This document shows, piece after piece, positions 42,601 to 52,901 of a DNA stretch of 64,000 bases (positions are counted from its first letter, which is position 1; each line of letters starts with the position of its first letter). Under the pieces are notes generated by a model that saw only the letters and a list, made by a program, of their open reading frames with translations, had not been told where the DNA came from and did no database searches. The translations under genes and the position numbers were made by a program. This DNA is from Nematopogon swammerdamellus (lineage: Eukaryota; Arthropoda; Insecta; Lepidoptera; Adelidae): contig OX336349.1 in NCBI GenBank assembly GCA_946902875.1, forward strand, positions 10,563,891 to 10,627,890, in the 5' to 3' direction.

Positions 42601-42969
42601 ATGGCTGACTCAATATCTTTAGAATTTTACCTGCGCTATTCGTCCGAGTCGGCAGGTCTTCAAACATTCAACGATTGGCCACGCGCCCTCCGGCAGAAGC
42701 CTGAAGAAATTGTTAAGGCTGGGTTTTTCTACACTGGTTTTGGTGACAAAGTGGTGTGCTTTTACTGCGGAGGAACACTCAACCAGTGGCGACCGGAAGA
42801 CACACCGTGGGAGGAGCACACGAGGCTAGACCGCTGCGCTTTCGTCTACATAATGAAGGGAGCTGACTTCGCCACAGTCAAAGCAAAAGGATTGGACGAG
42901 ATCGACATTCCGAGCTATTCGCCATACTTGTATGCGCCATCAGACGATGGAGCCTTTAACTTGAAATGA
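42601..42969 (+). CDS. single-BIR, IAP-like protein, left arm (122 residues)
   Basis: BIR domains bind one zinc and, in inhibitor-of-apoptosis proteins, hold caspases or their IAP antagonists. Residues about 18-85 form a BIR: FNDWP at 23, KAGFFYTG at 39, zinc ligands C53, C56, H73 and C80 (C-x2-C-x16-H-x6-C), the WRPEDTPWEEH segment and CAFV. There is no RING and no second BIR, so it is far shorter than insect IAP1/2 or most baculovirus IAPs. The N-terminal MADSISLEFY is also present in the upstream leader duplicates. The reading frame is intact, single-exon, with AATAAA at about 42979. The mirror gene at 52902-53270 encodes the same protein. Presumed role is host cell-death control by a mobile or viral element; this is inference. 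Confidence 0.85.
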   Translation: MADSISLEFYLRYSSESAGLQTFNDWPRALRQKPEEIVKAGFFYTGFGDKVVCFYCGGTLNQWRPEDTPWEEHTRLDRCAFVYIMKGADFATVKAKGLDEIDIPSYSPYLYAPSDDGAFNLK

Positions 42970-43393
42970 TTAATTTTCAATAAATATTTTTACATTTAAC
43001 AGTGAATACATTTATTTCAACCCACCCACACCCATAAATGAAACAAAAGTTAGCAGAAATGTTTATTTATTTTCACAAATCTTAATGCTAAAGTGTACAT
43101 GATATATGTTTTAGAAAAGTCACTTAAACCCATTATTTACATAAATGGGGCAACCTAAGTTTCGTCAGCAAATATTTATTTCTTGGTCAGGTCTATGATG
43201 GTTGTTTTAAAGATGATGATGATGGCGTGGTAGATAGGTTAGAAATCAGCTTGCTGTCGCGCTGGTTAATGGTGATATGTATGATGGCCCATTACCTCTG
43301 AGAAAAAATTGTATTGGATGTTGTCAGAATATTTTAATTTTTCATGACATATTTTATTATTTAATTTACGTACAAAGTGGAAATCTTATACTC

Positions 43394-43810
43394 TTAATCT
43401 ATTTGTATAACATTTTGCTGCGCATCTAACATTTGCGTAACGATATTGGCTATAGCGGAAATTATCCTTCGCTCATATTGGTTTAGCTCTGGGGTCTGCT
43501 GCACAATGCCTAACGTTGGCGATTGATGCTGCTGAGTGATCCAATCTGAAGATTGCAATGTGCACACGTTTGATGTTGGATCTTGCTTGTGCGATGTCAG
43601 CGGTGATGGCGGCTGCTGTTGATGTGTAGGCGAATAGTATGCAGATGAGTATCGCGGTGGAGATGTCGCTGGTAGAGGTGGCGATGGTGAATAATTCATC
43701 AGGGTATACGTAGGTGAGCCGTAGGTGGGTGAGTATCGCGTTGGATATATCGTTGGTGGAGATGTAGGTGGTGAATTAAGCAGCGGTGAGTCTTGCGCAA
43801 GCGAACCCAC
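43394..43810 (-). CDS. proline-rich protein of unknown function, left arm (138 residues)
   Basis: I do not recognise it. It is rich in Pro, Ser, Thr and Tyr, with repeated SPPTS and YSPTYGSPTY-like units up to about residue 65. A Gln-rich part follows, then a short helix-like C-terminus (ERRIISAIANIVTQML). It is convergent with the BIR gene, 425 bp apart. A poly(A)-type AATAAA lies just downstream on the minus strand (about 43355). The mirror copy has a premature stop, so this arm holds the only intact version. Confidence 0.6.
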   Translation of the reverse strand: MGSLAQDSPLLNSPPTSPPTIYPTRYSPTYGSPTYTLMNYSPSPPLPATSPPRYSSAYYSPTHQQQPPSPLTSHKQDPTSNVCTLQSSDWITQQHQSPTLGIVQQTPELNQYERRIISAIANIVTQMLDAQQNVIQID

Positions 43811-43879
43811 CCAACTTATGAGTGGTGGTGCGGAAATGTATTAGGACAGTGTTTTTCAAACTGCGGATAGCGAAGCCAG

Positions 43880-44080
43880 TGCTAGGTCAGGGTGCTGCGC
43901 CCCACCAGCGTGGTTCCACTGGCACCGAGGCTTCGCCCCTTCCCCCTACCCCGCCCCGCCCCTGCCACCCCCCTCCGCCAGTCAGGTAGGTTGGAGCCTA
44001 ATGGTGTAGGAATGCAGACATGGCTGACTCAATATCTTTGGAATTTTACCTGTAGAGACGTGACGTAATGAAGTACCACT
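43880..44080 (+). repeat. GC-rich block plus fourth BIR-leader copy, left arm
   Basis: CAGGGTGCTGCGCCCCACCA, a C-rich run, then TCAGGTAGGTTGGAGCC and the start ATGGCTGACTC at 44020, which is closed by TAG after 11 codons. Confidence 0.7.
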
Positions 44081-44228
44081 CCAACCTATCGTCCTGTGAG
44101 TTACACCGAGTCGAGATCGAGGGGGTGAAAGCTCATGCCACTCGGTGTGCGAGTTGGACTCGCACTTGGTCGGGAAACTGGCTCGGTTGACTATATCAAC
44201 TACAACCTACAGTTATACGTTTATCCTA

Positions 44229-44540
44229 CAGTTGGTGAAAGCTGCAAGTTGAAATCAAACTTATTACAATGGCTCAAGGTACATTATTTATGTTTGATTC
44301 CTGCCTACGTGCCGGAGTACCTAGCGTGTTAATACTTGCTTACAGTGTGACTCATTTAGGGATGAACAATTAGAAATTGTGGTGTGAAGGGTGGTTGGTG
44401 AAAGCTGCAAGTTGAAATCAAACTTATTACAATGGCTCAAGGTACATTATTTATGTTTGATTCCTGCCTACGTGCCGGAGTACCTAGCGTGTTAATACTT
44501 GCTTACAGTGTGAATCATTTAGCGATGAACAATTAGAAAT
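44229..44540 (+). repeat. 163-bp direct duplication with a 34-codon frame, left arm
   Basis: GGTGAAAGCTGCAAGTTGAA recurs at 163 bp. Each unit has a small frame (ATG at 44269 and 44432; MAQGTLFMFDSCLRAG...). Coding status is doubtful. Mirror at about 51297-51608. Confidence 0.65.
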
Positions 44541-44545
44541 TGTGA

Positions 44546-44995
44546 ACTGGGGTTGACAAAAGAGCTCATTAGTGGTAGATACCAAGGGATCGCTCACAGG
44601 CAACGTAGATTGAGACTTGTTGAAACATACCAATTGTTGTGGAGATATTTTTAAATGTAAAATTTTCTTAGTGCAACTATTGTGAAAGATAACTGATGTC
44701 TGGGGATGAACAAAAGAGCTCATTACTGGAAGGTATCAGCGGGTCGCTCACAGGTGACGCAGCGCAGGTTGAGACTTGCAGAAACATGAAAATGTTTGGT
44801 GAAATTATTTAAAAGTAATATCGCGCTGTGATAAAGTGTAGGTAAGTCGACCCTTCCCACAACAGCCATTATTAAAGATAATAGACGTCTTTGGGGGTTG
44901 AACAAAAGAGCTCTGTACTGGGAAAAACCAACGGGTCCATCTCGTTCGACGCAGATTGAGACTTGTAGAAACATGAAAATGTTTGACAATTTTTT
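44546..44995 (+). repeat. three diverged repeats upstream of the 101-residue gene, left arm
   Basis: ACAAAAGAGCTCATTA, a G-rich spacer, then TTGAGACTTGTAGAAACATG-like sequence recur at about 44550, 44710 and 44900. They could be promoter or origin modules. Mirror at about 50842-51291. Confidence 0.6.
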
Positions 44996-45163
44996 ATAGT
45001 AAAATATTTTTATTTATCTATATAGCTCATGTTTATAAGACTGAGCGCACAATTTTAGTAAAACAGTTCGATCGCAGCAGCACGCCGACTTGTATCTCTA
45101 CACACCACAGTGAGCTGATTTCTAAATATCGACCACACCCGCATCATCTTCACACCAACCATC

Positions 45164-45469
45164 ATGGACCTAACCAAGATCAACGAAGCGGGCAAGCGAG
45201 CCTTCCTGGAGACGCGGAAACTCGCCATCTTGGAGATTGGAAAACTCTACCGAGTGACCGACTTGCGCAAAGTTGCAACCAAATACGGAGATCGCATTGT
45301 AGCTGACATCGATGAGACTTTCTGCGTCTTCCTACCCAAGCGGATGATCGACGCCTTCAACAAGGATGGGAAGATGTTCGAAGATATGGTTGAAGCTAGC
45401 AGAGAAAACATGCTTGGGCTGAAATACCTTGGTGGGACGTACAATGCTATCGAGTTCGATAGTATGTAA
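45164..45469 (+). CDS. 101-residue protein of unknown function, left arm
   Basis: The single-exon frame MDLTKINEAG... has an alternating beta-like middle (KLYRVTDLRKVATKYGDRIV, then ADIDETFCVFLPKR) that could be a small OB-like nucleic-acid-binding fold. The pattern reminds me of short proteins repeatedly annotated in arthropod repeats, but I cannot name a family. Upstream are CTATATAG and TTATAAG boxes (45018, 45033) and a 130-bp leader. AATAAA motifs lie at about 45525 and 45580. The mirror at 50368-50673 is identical in protein sequence, suggesting recent origin or arm-to-arm conversion. Confidence 0.6.
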   Translation: MDLTKINEAGKRAFLETRKLAILEIGKLYRVTDLRKVATKYGDRIVADIDETFCVFLPKRMIDAFNKDGKMFEDMVEASRENMLGLKYLGGTYNAIEFDSM

Positions 45470-45858
45470 GAAGAGGGCGTGGAAATGTATGTGGAATACC
45501 AACGTTTTAGCTGTACGATTTTAGAAATAAAAAATTTTGTCTAAGATATGTACTGTGTATTAAGGAAAATAACCTTATGTAATAAAGCTTATAATTGAAC
45601 AATATTTTTTAATTTTCATACCCAACCGCACTAGATAATACCAAGGTATATAGTTATTAGTTCCTTAGTAAGAAACTCTAACAATTTTGTGAATCATCAA
45701 AATTTATTTCACTAAGGTTGGAAACAAAAGATTAAAAATTGTGGGAATTCTTTTCATAGCTTCAGCCCACAACTTTACCTGCGCACATGTAGGTACTTCT
45801 GGCATGAGGGGGCTGCTTCTAGATTAGGAAAGGTGGGTTGACGCTTGAGTTTAAATAA

Positions 45859-46074
45859 TATTATTTCGAGGCATCATTTAAAATTGAAACGTCGTGCAAG
45901 CAAGTTCTCAAAGAAATCAACATCATGGGAGTGACCGCTAAATGGCGAATTAACAGCACCGCGCAAGTGCAGGTGGCCATCGTGCGGCACAACAGTGGAA
46001 AATTCAATGATGGCGAGCTGTATCGCTGTATTCAGCTAACCTATTCTTCAGATGAGATATATTTGTCATTATAA
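45859..46074 (+). CDS. exon-like reading frame, left arm (72 codons)
   Basis: It is open from 45859; it could begin at ATG 45925 (MGVTAKWRINSTAQVQVAIV...) or, as an exon, further upstream. In the right-arm copy the same frame meets a perfect splice donor (TCAG|GTGAGATA at 49775). Here that site is TCAGATGAGATA and translation runs on to a TAA at 46072. Product unknown. Confidence 0.4.
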   Translation, partial: YYFEASFKIETSCKQVLKEINIMGVTAKWRINSTAQVQVAIVRHNSGKFNDGELYRCIQLTYSSDEIYLSL

Positions 46075-46160
46075 TATATATTTTATACATACCACTTTTT
46101 TACAGAATCACAATGTTTACTCGATGTGAACCTATTATACCTTATCACTATTTGATCATT

Positions 46161-46425
46161 GTCAGCCTCGGTAGCTCAGTGGTGTGTCAACAGCTGTAAA
46201 GCAACCCTGGGAGCGGATAGTGCTGAGATGGGTGATTGATCACTCATCCGTTGGAGGCTGACCGTGGTTCGGATCCTACGTTAAACTGTAGGATAAATGT
46301 ATAACTGTAGGTTGTAGTTGATATAGTCAACCGAGCCAGTTTCCCGACCAAGTGCGAGTCCAACTCGCACACCGAGGGTTCCGTATCACCATATCATGGT
46401 CAGCACCACTCACGCCATTAATCTA
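46161..46425 (+). mobile_element. tRNA/5S-type SINE inside left arm
   Basis: The head GTCAGCCTCGGTAGCTCAGT is at 46161, with a degenerate 5S-like middle and B box GTGGTTCGGATCC. Then come AAGTGCGAGTCCAACTCGCA and GAGGGTTCCGTATCACC. The mirror is at about 49404-49666; a third, direct-repeat copy is at about 47980-48225. Confidence 0.65.
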
Positions 46426-47013
46426 CCTGAGATGGGGCCTGGCGGCGAAGCTTTACAAGCGCAATTGTTCAGCCGGAAGCCGGAGCCGGTGGGGTAGCAC
46501 GTTAAATTTATTAACATTTTATTAGGTAATAATTACTCCAATTAACTACTCTATTAAACTGAAATGAAACTTAGGCGGTAATATTTCTAAAAATTATTTT
46601 GATTGCTCCAATTAAAACAAGAATTACATTTATTGAAGTTTTATTAGGTACCTATTAAATATCCCCATTAACCTGATAAGACCCTTAGCCTACAGAAAAC
46701 GTTCAACGAGCCAACATTTCCGAGAGTTGGTGGATGACTCAAGATTCGGGAAGCATGATACCGGATTCGGGAATCATGAATTGGAGCCCAGGAGGTGGCG
46801 AGGGTGGCGGAGCGGGGGTAGCGGGGGTGGGGTGGCACGCTAAATTATTTTTTTTTTTATTAGGTATTAATTACCCCAATTAACTGTTCTATTAAACTGA
46901 TATGAAGCTTAGGCGGTAACATTTCTAAAAAATATTTTAATTACTCCAATTAAAACGATAATTACATTTATTGACGTTTTATTAGGTATTAATTACCCCA
47001 ATTAACTGACAAA

Positions 47014-47850
47014 TTGATGGGGCGCAGCACCTTGACCTGGCACCCTGGAGTTGAACCCTGACTCCGATTGGGCTGCAGGGATACTGCGGAGGGGTGAAGG
47101 CTGGGGCGGAGGAGGGTGGCAGGGGCGGGGCGGGGTAGGGGGAAGGGGCGAAGCCTCGGTGCCAGTGGAACCATGCTGGTGGGGCGCAGCACCCTGACCT
47201 AGCACCCTGGACCTGAACCCTGTGGAAATGTTGGCTCGTTGAACGTTTTCTGTAGGCTAAGGGTCTTATCAGGTTAATGGGGATAATTAATAGGTACCTA
47301 ATAAAACTTCAATAAATGTAATTCTTGTTTTAATTGGCGCAATCAAAATAATTTTTAGAAATATTACCGCCTAAGTTTCATATCAGTTTAATAGAGTAGT
47401 TAATTGGAGTAATTATTACCTAATAAAATGTTGGGGCGCAGCACCTTGACCTGGCACCCTGGAGCTGAACCCTGACTCCGATCGGGCGGCAGGGATACTG
47501 CGGAGGGGTGAAGGCTGGGGCGGAGGGGGGGTGGCAGGGGCGGGGCGGGGTAGGGGGGAGGGGCGAAGCCTCGGTGCCAGTGGAACCACGCTGGTGGGGC
47601 GCAGCACCCTGACCTAGCACCCTGGACCTGAACCCTGCGGAAATGTTGGCTCGTTGAACGTTTTCTGTAGGCTAAGGGTCTTATCAGGTTAATGGGGATA
47701 ATTAATAGGTACCTAATAAAACTTCAATAAATGTAATTCTTGTTTTAATTGGCGCAATCAAAATAATTTTTAGAAATATTACCGCCTAAGTTTCATATCA
47801 GTTTAATAGAGTAGTTAATTGGAGTAATTATTACCTAATAAAATGTTAAT
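47014..47850 (+). repeat. spacer of the palindrome: two direct 420-bp units
   Basis: Each unit has a GC-rich half (GGGGCGCAGCACCTTGACCT, GGCAGGGGCGGGGCGGGGTA) and an AT-rich half (GTAGGCTAAGGGTCTTATCA to CCTAATAAAATGTT). Units start at about 47020 and 47433. The AT-rich half is also part of both arms (46505-46740, 48690-48910). Confidence 0.75.
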
Positions 47851-47857
47851 AAATGAG

Positions 47858-48400
47858 TGCCGATTTCAGATTTTTTTTTTAACACATTGGTACACCTCAT
47901 TGCCCTGAGTATAGGTCTTAATAATAAATATAGGTGCCAAAATAGTAGTGTATGAAGCATTATAACTAATGGCGTGAGTGGTGCTGACCATGATATGGTG
48001 ATACGGAACCCTCGGTGTGCGAGTTGGACTCGCACTTGGTCGGGAAACTGGCTCGGTTGACTATATCAACTACAACCTACAGTTATACGTTTATCCTACA
48101 GTTTAACCGAGATCCGAACCACGGTCAGCCTCCAACGGATGAGTGATCAATCACCCATCTCAGCACTATCCGCACCCACGGTTGCTTTACAGCTGTTGGC
48201 ACACCACTGAGCTACCGAGGCTGACAATGATCAAATAGTGATAAGGTATAATAGGTTCACATCGAGTAAACATTGTGATTCTGTAAAAAAAGTGGTGTGT
48301 ATAAAATATATATTATAATGACAAATATATCTCACCTGAAGAATAGGTTAGCTGAATACAGCGATACAGCTCTTGTGCCGCACGATGGACCCCTGCACTA
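47858..48400 (-). repeat. direct duplicate of the 49303-49850 segment
   Basis: It shares GAGTGCCGATTTCAG, the SINE and the exon-like frame end, but lacks the middle of that exon (jump at about 48373). Confidence 0.65.
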
Positions 48401-49010
48401 TTTGTCAGTTAATTGGGGTAATTAATACCTAATAAAACGTCAATAAATGTAATTCTCGTTTTAATTGGAGTAATTAAAATAATTTTAAAAATGTTACCGC
48501 CTGAGCTTCATATCAGTTTAATAGAGTAGTTAATTGGGGTAATTAATACTTAATAAAAAAAAAATTATTAATTTAGCGTGCCACTCCACCCCCGCTACCC
48601 CCGCTCCGCTACCCTCGCCACCTCCTGGGCTCCAATTCATGATTCCCGAATCCGGTATCATGCTTCCCGAATCTTGAGTCATCCACCAACTCTCGGAAAT
48701 GTTGGCTCGTTGAACGTTTTCTGTAGGCTAAGGGTCTTATCAGGTTAATGGGGATAATTAATAGGTACCTAATAAAACTTCAATAAATGTAATTCTTGTT
48801 TTAATTGGAGCAATCAAACTAATTTTTAGAAATATTACCGCCTAAGTTTCATATCAGTTTAATAGAGTAGTTAATTGGAGTAATTATTACCTAATAAAAT
48901 GTTAATAAATTTAACGTGCTACCCCACCGGCTCCGGCTTCCGGCTGAACAATTGCGCTTGTAAAGCTTCGCCGCCAGGCCCCATCTCAGGTAGATCCTGC
49001 CCGGTCTACC

Positions 49011-49404
49011 CTTAGGTAGATATGATAATGTAACAATGGTGCTAACCTAACATAAGCACAGTACCTTTTTCTATCAATAAACAAACAAATGACTAACACT
49101 ACAAATAACAACTCTTTAAAATAATACCTTATAATAACACAAAGGATAGCAAAAACAGAATAATACAAAAAGTAACAACACAATAAAATAATATAACTAA
49201 ATACAACGCAGCAATAAATAAAATTAGAAAAGACATACATAAAACGACAAAACATTATTTTTTTTTAAATCGTCAATGGCCCTTTTGTGCTAACAAGAGT
49301 GCCGATTTCAGCTTTTTTTTAACCCATTGGTACACCTCAATGCCCTGAGTATAGGTCTTAATAATAAATATAGGTGCCAAAATAGTAGTGTATGAAGCAT
49401 TATA
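49011..49404. repeat. 394-bp segment present only in the right arm
   Basis: It is flanked by GGTAGAT direct repeats at its left edge and AT-rich throughout. It is either an insertion here or a deletion in the left arm. Confidence 0.6.
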
Positions 49405-49774
49405 ACTAATGGCGTGAGTGGTGCTGACCATGATATGGTGATACGGAACCCTCGGTGTGCGAGTTGGACTCGCACTTGGTCGGGAAACTGGATCGGTTGA
49501 CTATATCAACTACAACCTACAGTTATACGTTTATCCTACAGTTTAACGTAGGATCCGAACCACGGTCAGCCTCCAACGGATGAGTGATCAATCACCCATC
49601 TCAGCACTATCCGCACCCAGGGTTGCTTTACAGCTGTTGACACACCACTGAGCTACCGAGGCTGACAGTGATCAAATAGTGATAAGGTATAATAGGTTCA
49701 CATCGAGTAAACATTGTGATTCTGTAAAAAAGTGGTGTGTATAAAATATATATTATAATGACAAATATATCTCA

Positions 49775-49964
49775 CCTGAAGAATAGGTTAGCTGAATACA
49801 GCGATACAGCTCGCCATCATTGAATTTTCCACTGTTGTGCCGCACGATGGCCCCATGCACTTGCGCGGCGCTGTTAATTCGCCATTTGGCGGTCACTCCC
49901 ATGATGTTGATTTCTTTGAGAACTTGCTTGCACGACGTTTCAATTTTAAATGATGCCTCGAAAT
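49775..49964 (-). CDS. exon-like reading frame, right arm, with intact splice donor
   Basis: This is the mirror of 45859-46074. ATG lies at 49902-49900; the frame ends at CAG|GTGAGATA. Two missense-type differences from the left copy are visible (STAQVQV versus SAAQVHG). No downstream exon could be identified. Confidence 0.4.
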
Positions 49965-50367
49965 AATATTATTTAAACTCAAGCGTCAACCCACCTTTCC
50001 TAATCCGGAATTATCTAGAAGCAGCCCCCTCATGCCAGAAGTACCTACATGTGCGCAGGTAAAGTTGTGGGCTGAAGCTATGAAAAGAATTCCCACAATT
50101 TTTAATCTTTTGTTTCCAACCTTAGTGAAATAAATTTTGATGATTCACAAAATTGTTAGAGTTTCTTACTAAGGAACTAATAACTATATACCTTGGTATT
50201 ATCTAGTGCGGTTGGGTATGAAAATTACAAAATATTGTTCAATTATAAGCTTTATTACATAAGGTTATTTTCCTTAATACACAGTACATATCTTAGACAA
50301 AATTTTTTATTTCTAAAATCGTACAGCTAAAACGTTGGTATTCCACATACATTTCCACGCCCTCTTC

Positions 50368-50673
50368 TTACATACTATCGAACTCGATAGCATTGTACGT
50401 CCCACCAAGGTATTTCAGCCCAAGCATGTTTTCTCTGCTAGCTTCAACCATATCTTCGAACATCTTCCCATCCTTGTTGAAGGCGTCGATCATCCGCTTG
50501 GGTAGGAAGACGCAGAAAGTCTCATCGATGTCAGCTACAATGCGATCTCCGTATTTGGTTGCAACTTTGCGCAAGTCGGTCACTCGGTAGAGTTTTCCAA
50601 TCTCCAAGATGGCGAGTTTCCGCGTCTCCAGGAAGGCTCGCTTGCCCGCTTCGTTGATCTTGGTTAGGTCCAT
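50368..50673 (-). CDS. 101-residue protein of unknown function, right arm
   Basis: It is the mirror of 45164-45469 and identical in translation. It keeps the same leader and poly(A) signals, including TTTATT complements at about 50310 and 50250. Facing copies at such distance could give double-stranded RNA if either were read through the spacer. Confidence 0.6.
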   Translation of the reverse strand: MDLTKINEAGKRAFLETRKLAILEIGKLYRVTDLRKVATKYGDRIVADIDETFCVFLPKRMIDAFNKDGKMFEDMVEASRENMLGLKYLGGTYNAIEFDSM

Positions 50674-52060
50674 GATGGTTGGTGTGAAGATGATGCGGGT
50701 GTGGTCGATATTTAGAAATCAGCTCACTGTGGTGTGTAGAGATACAAGTCGGCGTGCTGCTGCGATCGAACTGTTTTACTAAAATTGTGCGCTCAGTCTT
50801 ATAAACATGAGCTATATAGATAAATAAAAATATTTTACTATAAAAAATTGTCAAACATTTTCATGTTTCTACAAGTCTCAATCTGCGTCGAACGAGATGG
50901 ACCCGTTGGTTTTTCCCAGTACAGAGCTCTTTTGTTCAACCCCCTAAGACGTCTATTATCTTTAATAATGGCTGTTGTGGGAAGGGTCGACTTACCTACA
51001 CTTTATCACAGCGCGATATTACTTTTAAATAATTTCACCAAACATTTTCATGTTTCTGCAAGTCTCAACCTGCGCTGCGTCACCTGTGAGCGACCCGCTG
51101 ATACCTTCCAGTAATGAGCTCTTTTGTTCATCCCCAGACATCAGTTATCTTTCACAATAGTTGCACTAAGAAAATTTTACATTTAAAAATATCTCCACAA
51201 CAATTGGTATGTTTCAACAAGTCTCAATCTACGTTGCCTGTGAGCGATCCCTTGGTATCTACCACTAATGAGCTCTTTTGTCAACCCCAGTTCACAATTT
51301 CTAATTGTTCATCGCTAAATGAGTCACACTGTAAGCAAGTATTAACACGCTAGGTACTCCGGCACGTAGGCAGGAATCAAACATAAATAATGTACCTTGA
51401 GCCATTGTAATAAGTTTGATTTCAACTTGCAGCTTTCACCAACCACCCTTCACACCACAATTTCTAATTGTTCATCCCTAAATGAGTCACACTGTAAGCA
51501 AGTATTAACACGCTAGGTACTCCGGCACGTAGGCAGGAATCAAACATAAATAATGTACCTTGAGCCATTGTAATAAGTTTGATTTCAACTTGCAGCTTTC
51601 ACCAACTGTAGAATAAACGTATAACTGTAGGTTGTAGTTGATATAGTCAACCGAGCCAGTTTCCCGACCAAGTGCGAGTCCAACTCGCACACCGAGTGGC
51701 ATGAGCTTTCACCTCCTCGATCTCGACTCGGTGTAACTCACAGGACGATAGGGTGGAGTGGTACTTCATTACGTCACGTCTCTACAGGTAAAATTCCAAA
51801 GATATTGAGTCAGCCATGTCTGCATTCCTACACCATTAGGCTCCAACCTACCTGACTGGCGGAGGGGGGTGGCAGGGGCGGGGCGGGGTAGGGGGGAGGG
51901 GGGTGGCAGGGGCGGGGCGGGGTAGGGGGAAGGGGCGAAGCCTCGGTGCCAGTGGAACCACGCTGGTGGGGCGCAGCACCCTGACCTAGCACTGGCTTCG
52001 CTATCCGCAGTTTGAAAAACACTGTCCTAATACATTTCCGCACCACCACTCATAAGTTGG

Positions 52061-52477
52061 GTGGGTTCGCTTGCGCAAGACTCACCGCTGCTTAATTCAC
52101 CACCTACATCTCCACCAACGATATATCCAACGCGATACTCACCCACCTACGGCTCACCTACGTATACCCTGATGAATTATTCACCATCGCCACCTCTACC
52201 AGCGACATCTCCACCGCGATACTCATCTGCATACTATTCGCCTACACATTAACAGCAGCCGCCATCACCGCTGACATCGCACAAGCAAGATCCAACATCA
52301 AACGTGTGCACATTGCAATCTTCAGATTGGATCACTCAGCAGCATCAATCGCCAACGTTAGGCATTGTGCAGCAGACCCCAGAGCTAAACCAATATGAGC
52401 GAAGGATAATTTCCGCTATAGCCAATATCGTTACGCAAATGTTAGATGCGCAGCAAAATGTTATACAAATAGATTAA
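52061..52477 (+). pseudogene. proline-rich gene, right arm, premature stop
   Basis: It is the mirror of 43394-43810. A single C-to-T change turns a Gln codon after ...YYSPTH into TAA (52250-52252), truncating it to 63 residues. The downstream frame is still open to TAA at 52475-52477, so the lesion is recent. Confidence 0.75.
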
Positions 52478-52901
52478 GAGTATAAGATTTCCACTTTGTA
52501 CGTAAATTAAATAATAAAATATGTCATGAAAAATTAAAATATTCTGACAACATCCAATAAAATTTTTTCTCAGAGGTAATGGGCCATCATACATATCACC
52601 ATTAACCAGCGCGACAGCAAGCTGATTTCTAACCTATCTACCACGCCATCATCATCATCTTTAAAACAACCATCATAGACCTGACCAAGAAATAAATATT
52701 TGCTGACGAAACTTAGGTTGCCCCATTTATGTAAATAATGGGTTTAAGTGACTTTTCTAAAACATATATCATGTACACTTTAGCATTAAGATTTGTGAAA
52801 ATAAATAAACATTTCTGCTAACTTTTGTTTCATTTATGGGTGTGGGTGGGTTGAAATAAATGTATTCACTTTTAAATGTAAAAATATTTATTGAAAATTA
52901 A

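Noticed and set aside
46989..47620. Proline/arginine-rich frames in the palindrome centre
   Set aside because: Low-complexity translation of GC-rich direct repeats on the minus strand; no start context or conservation.
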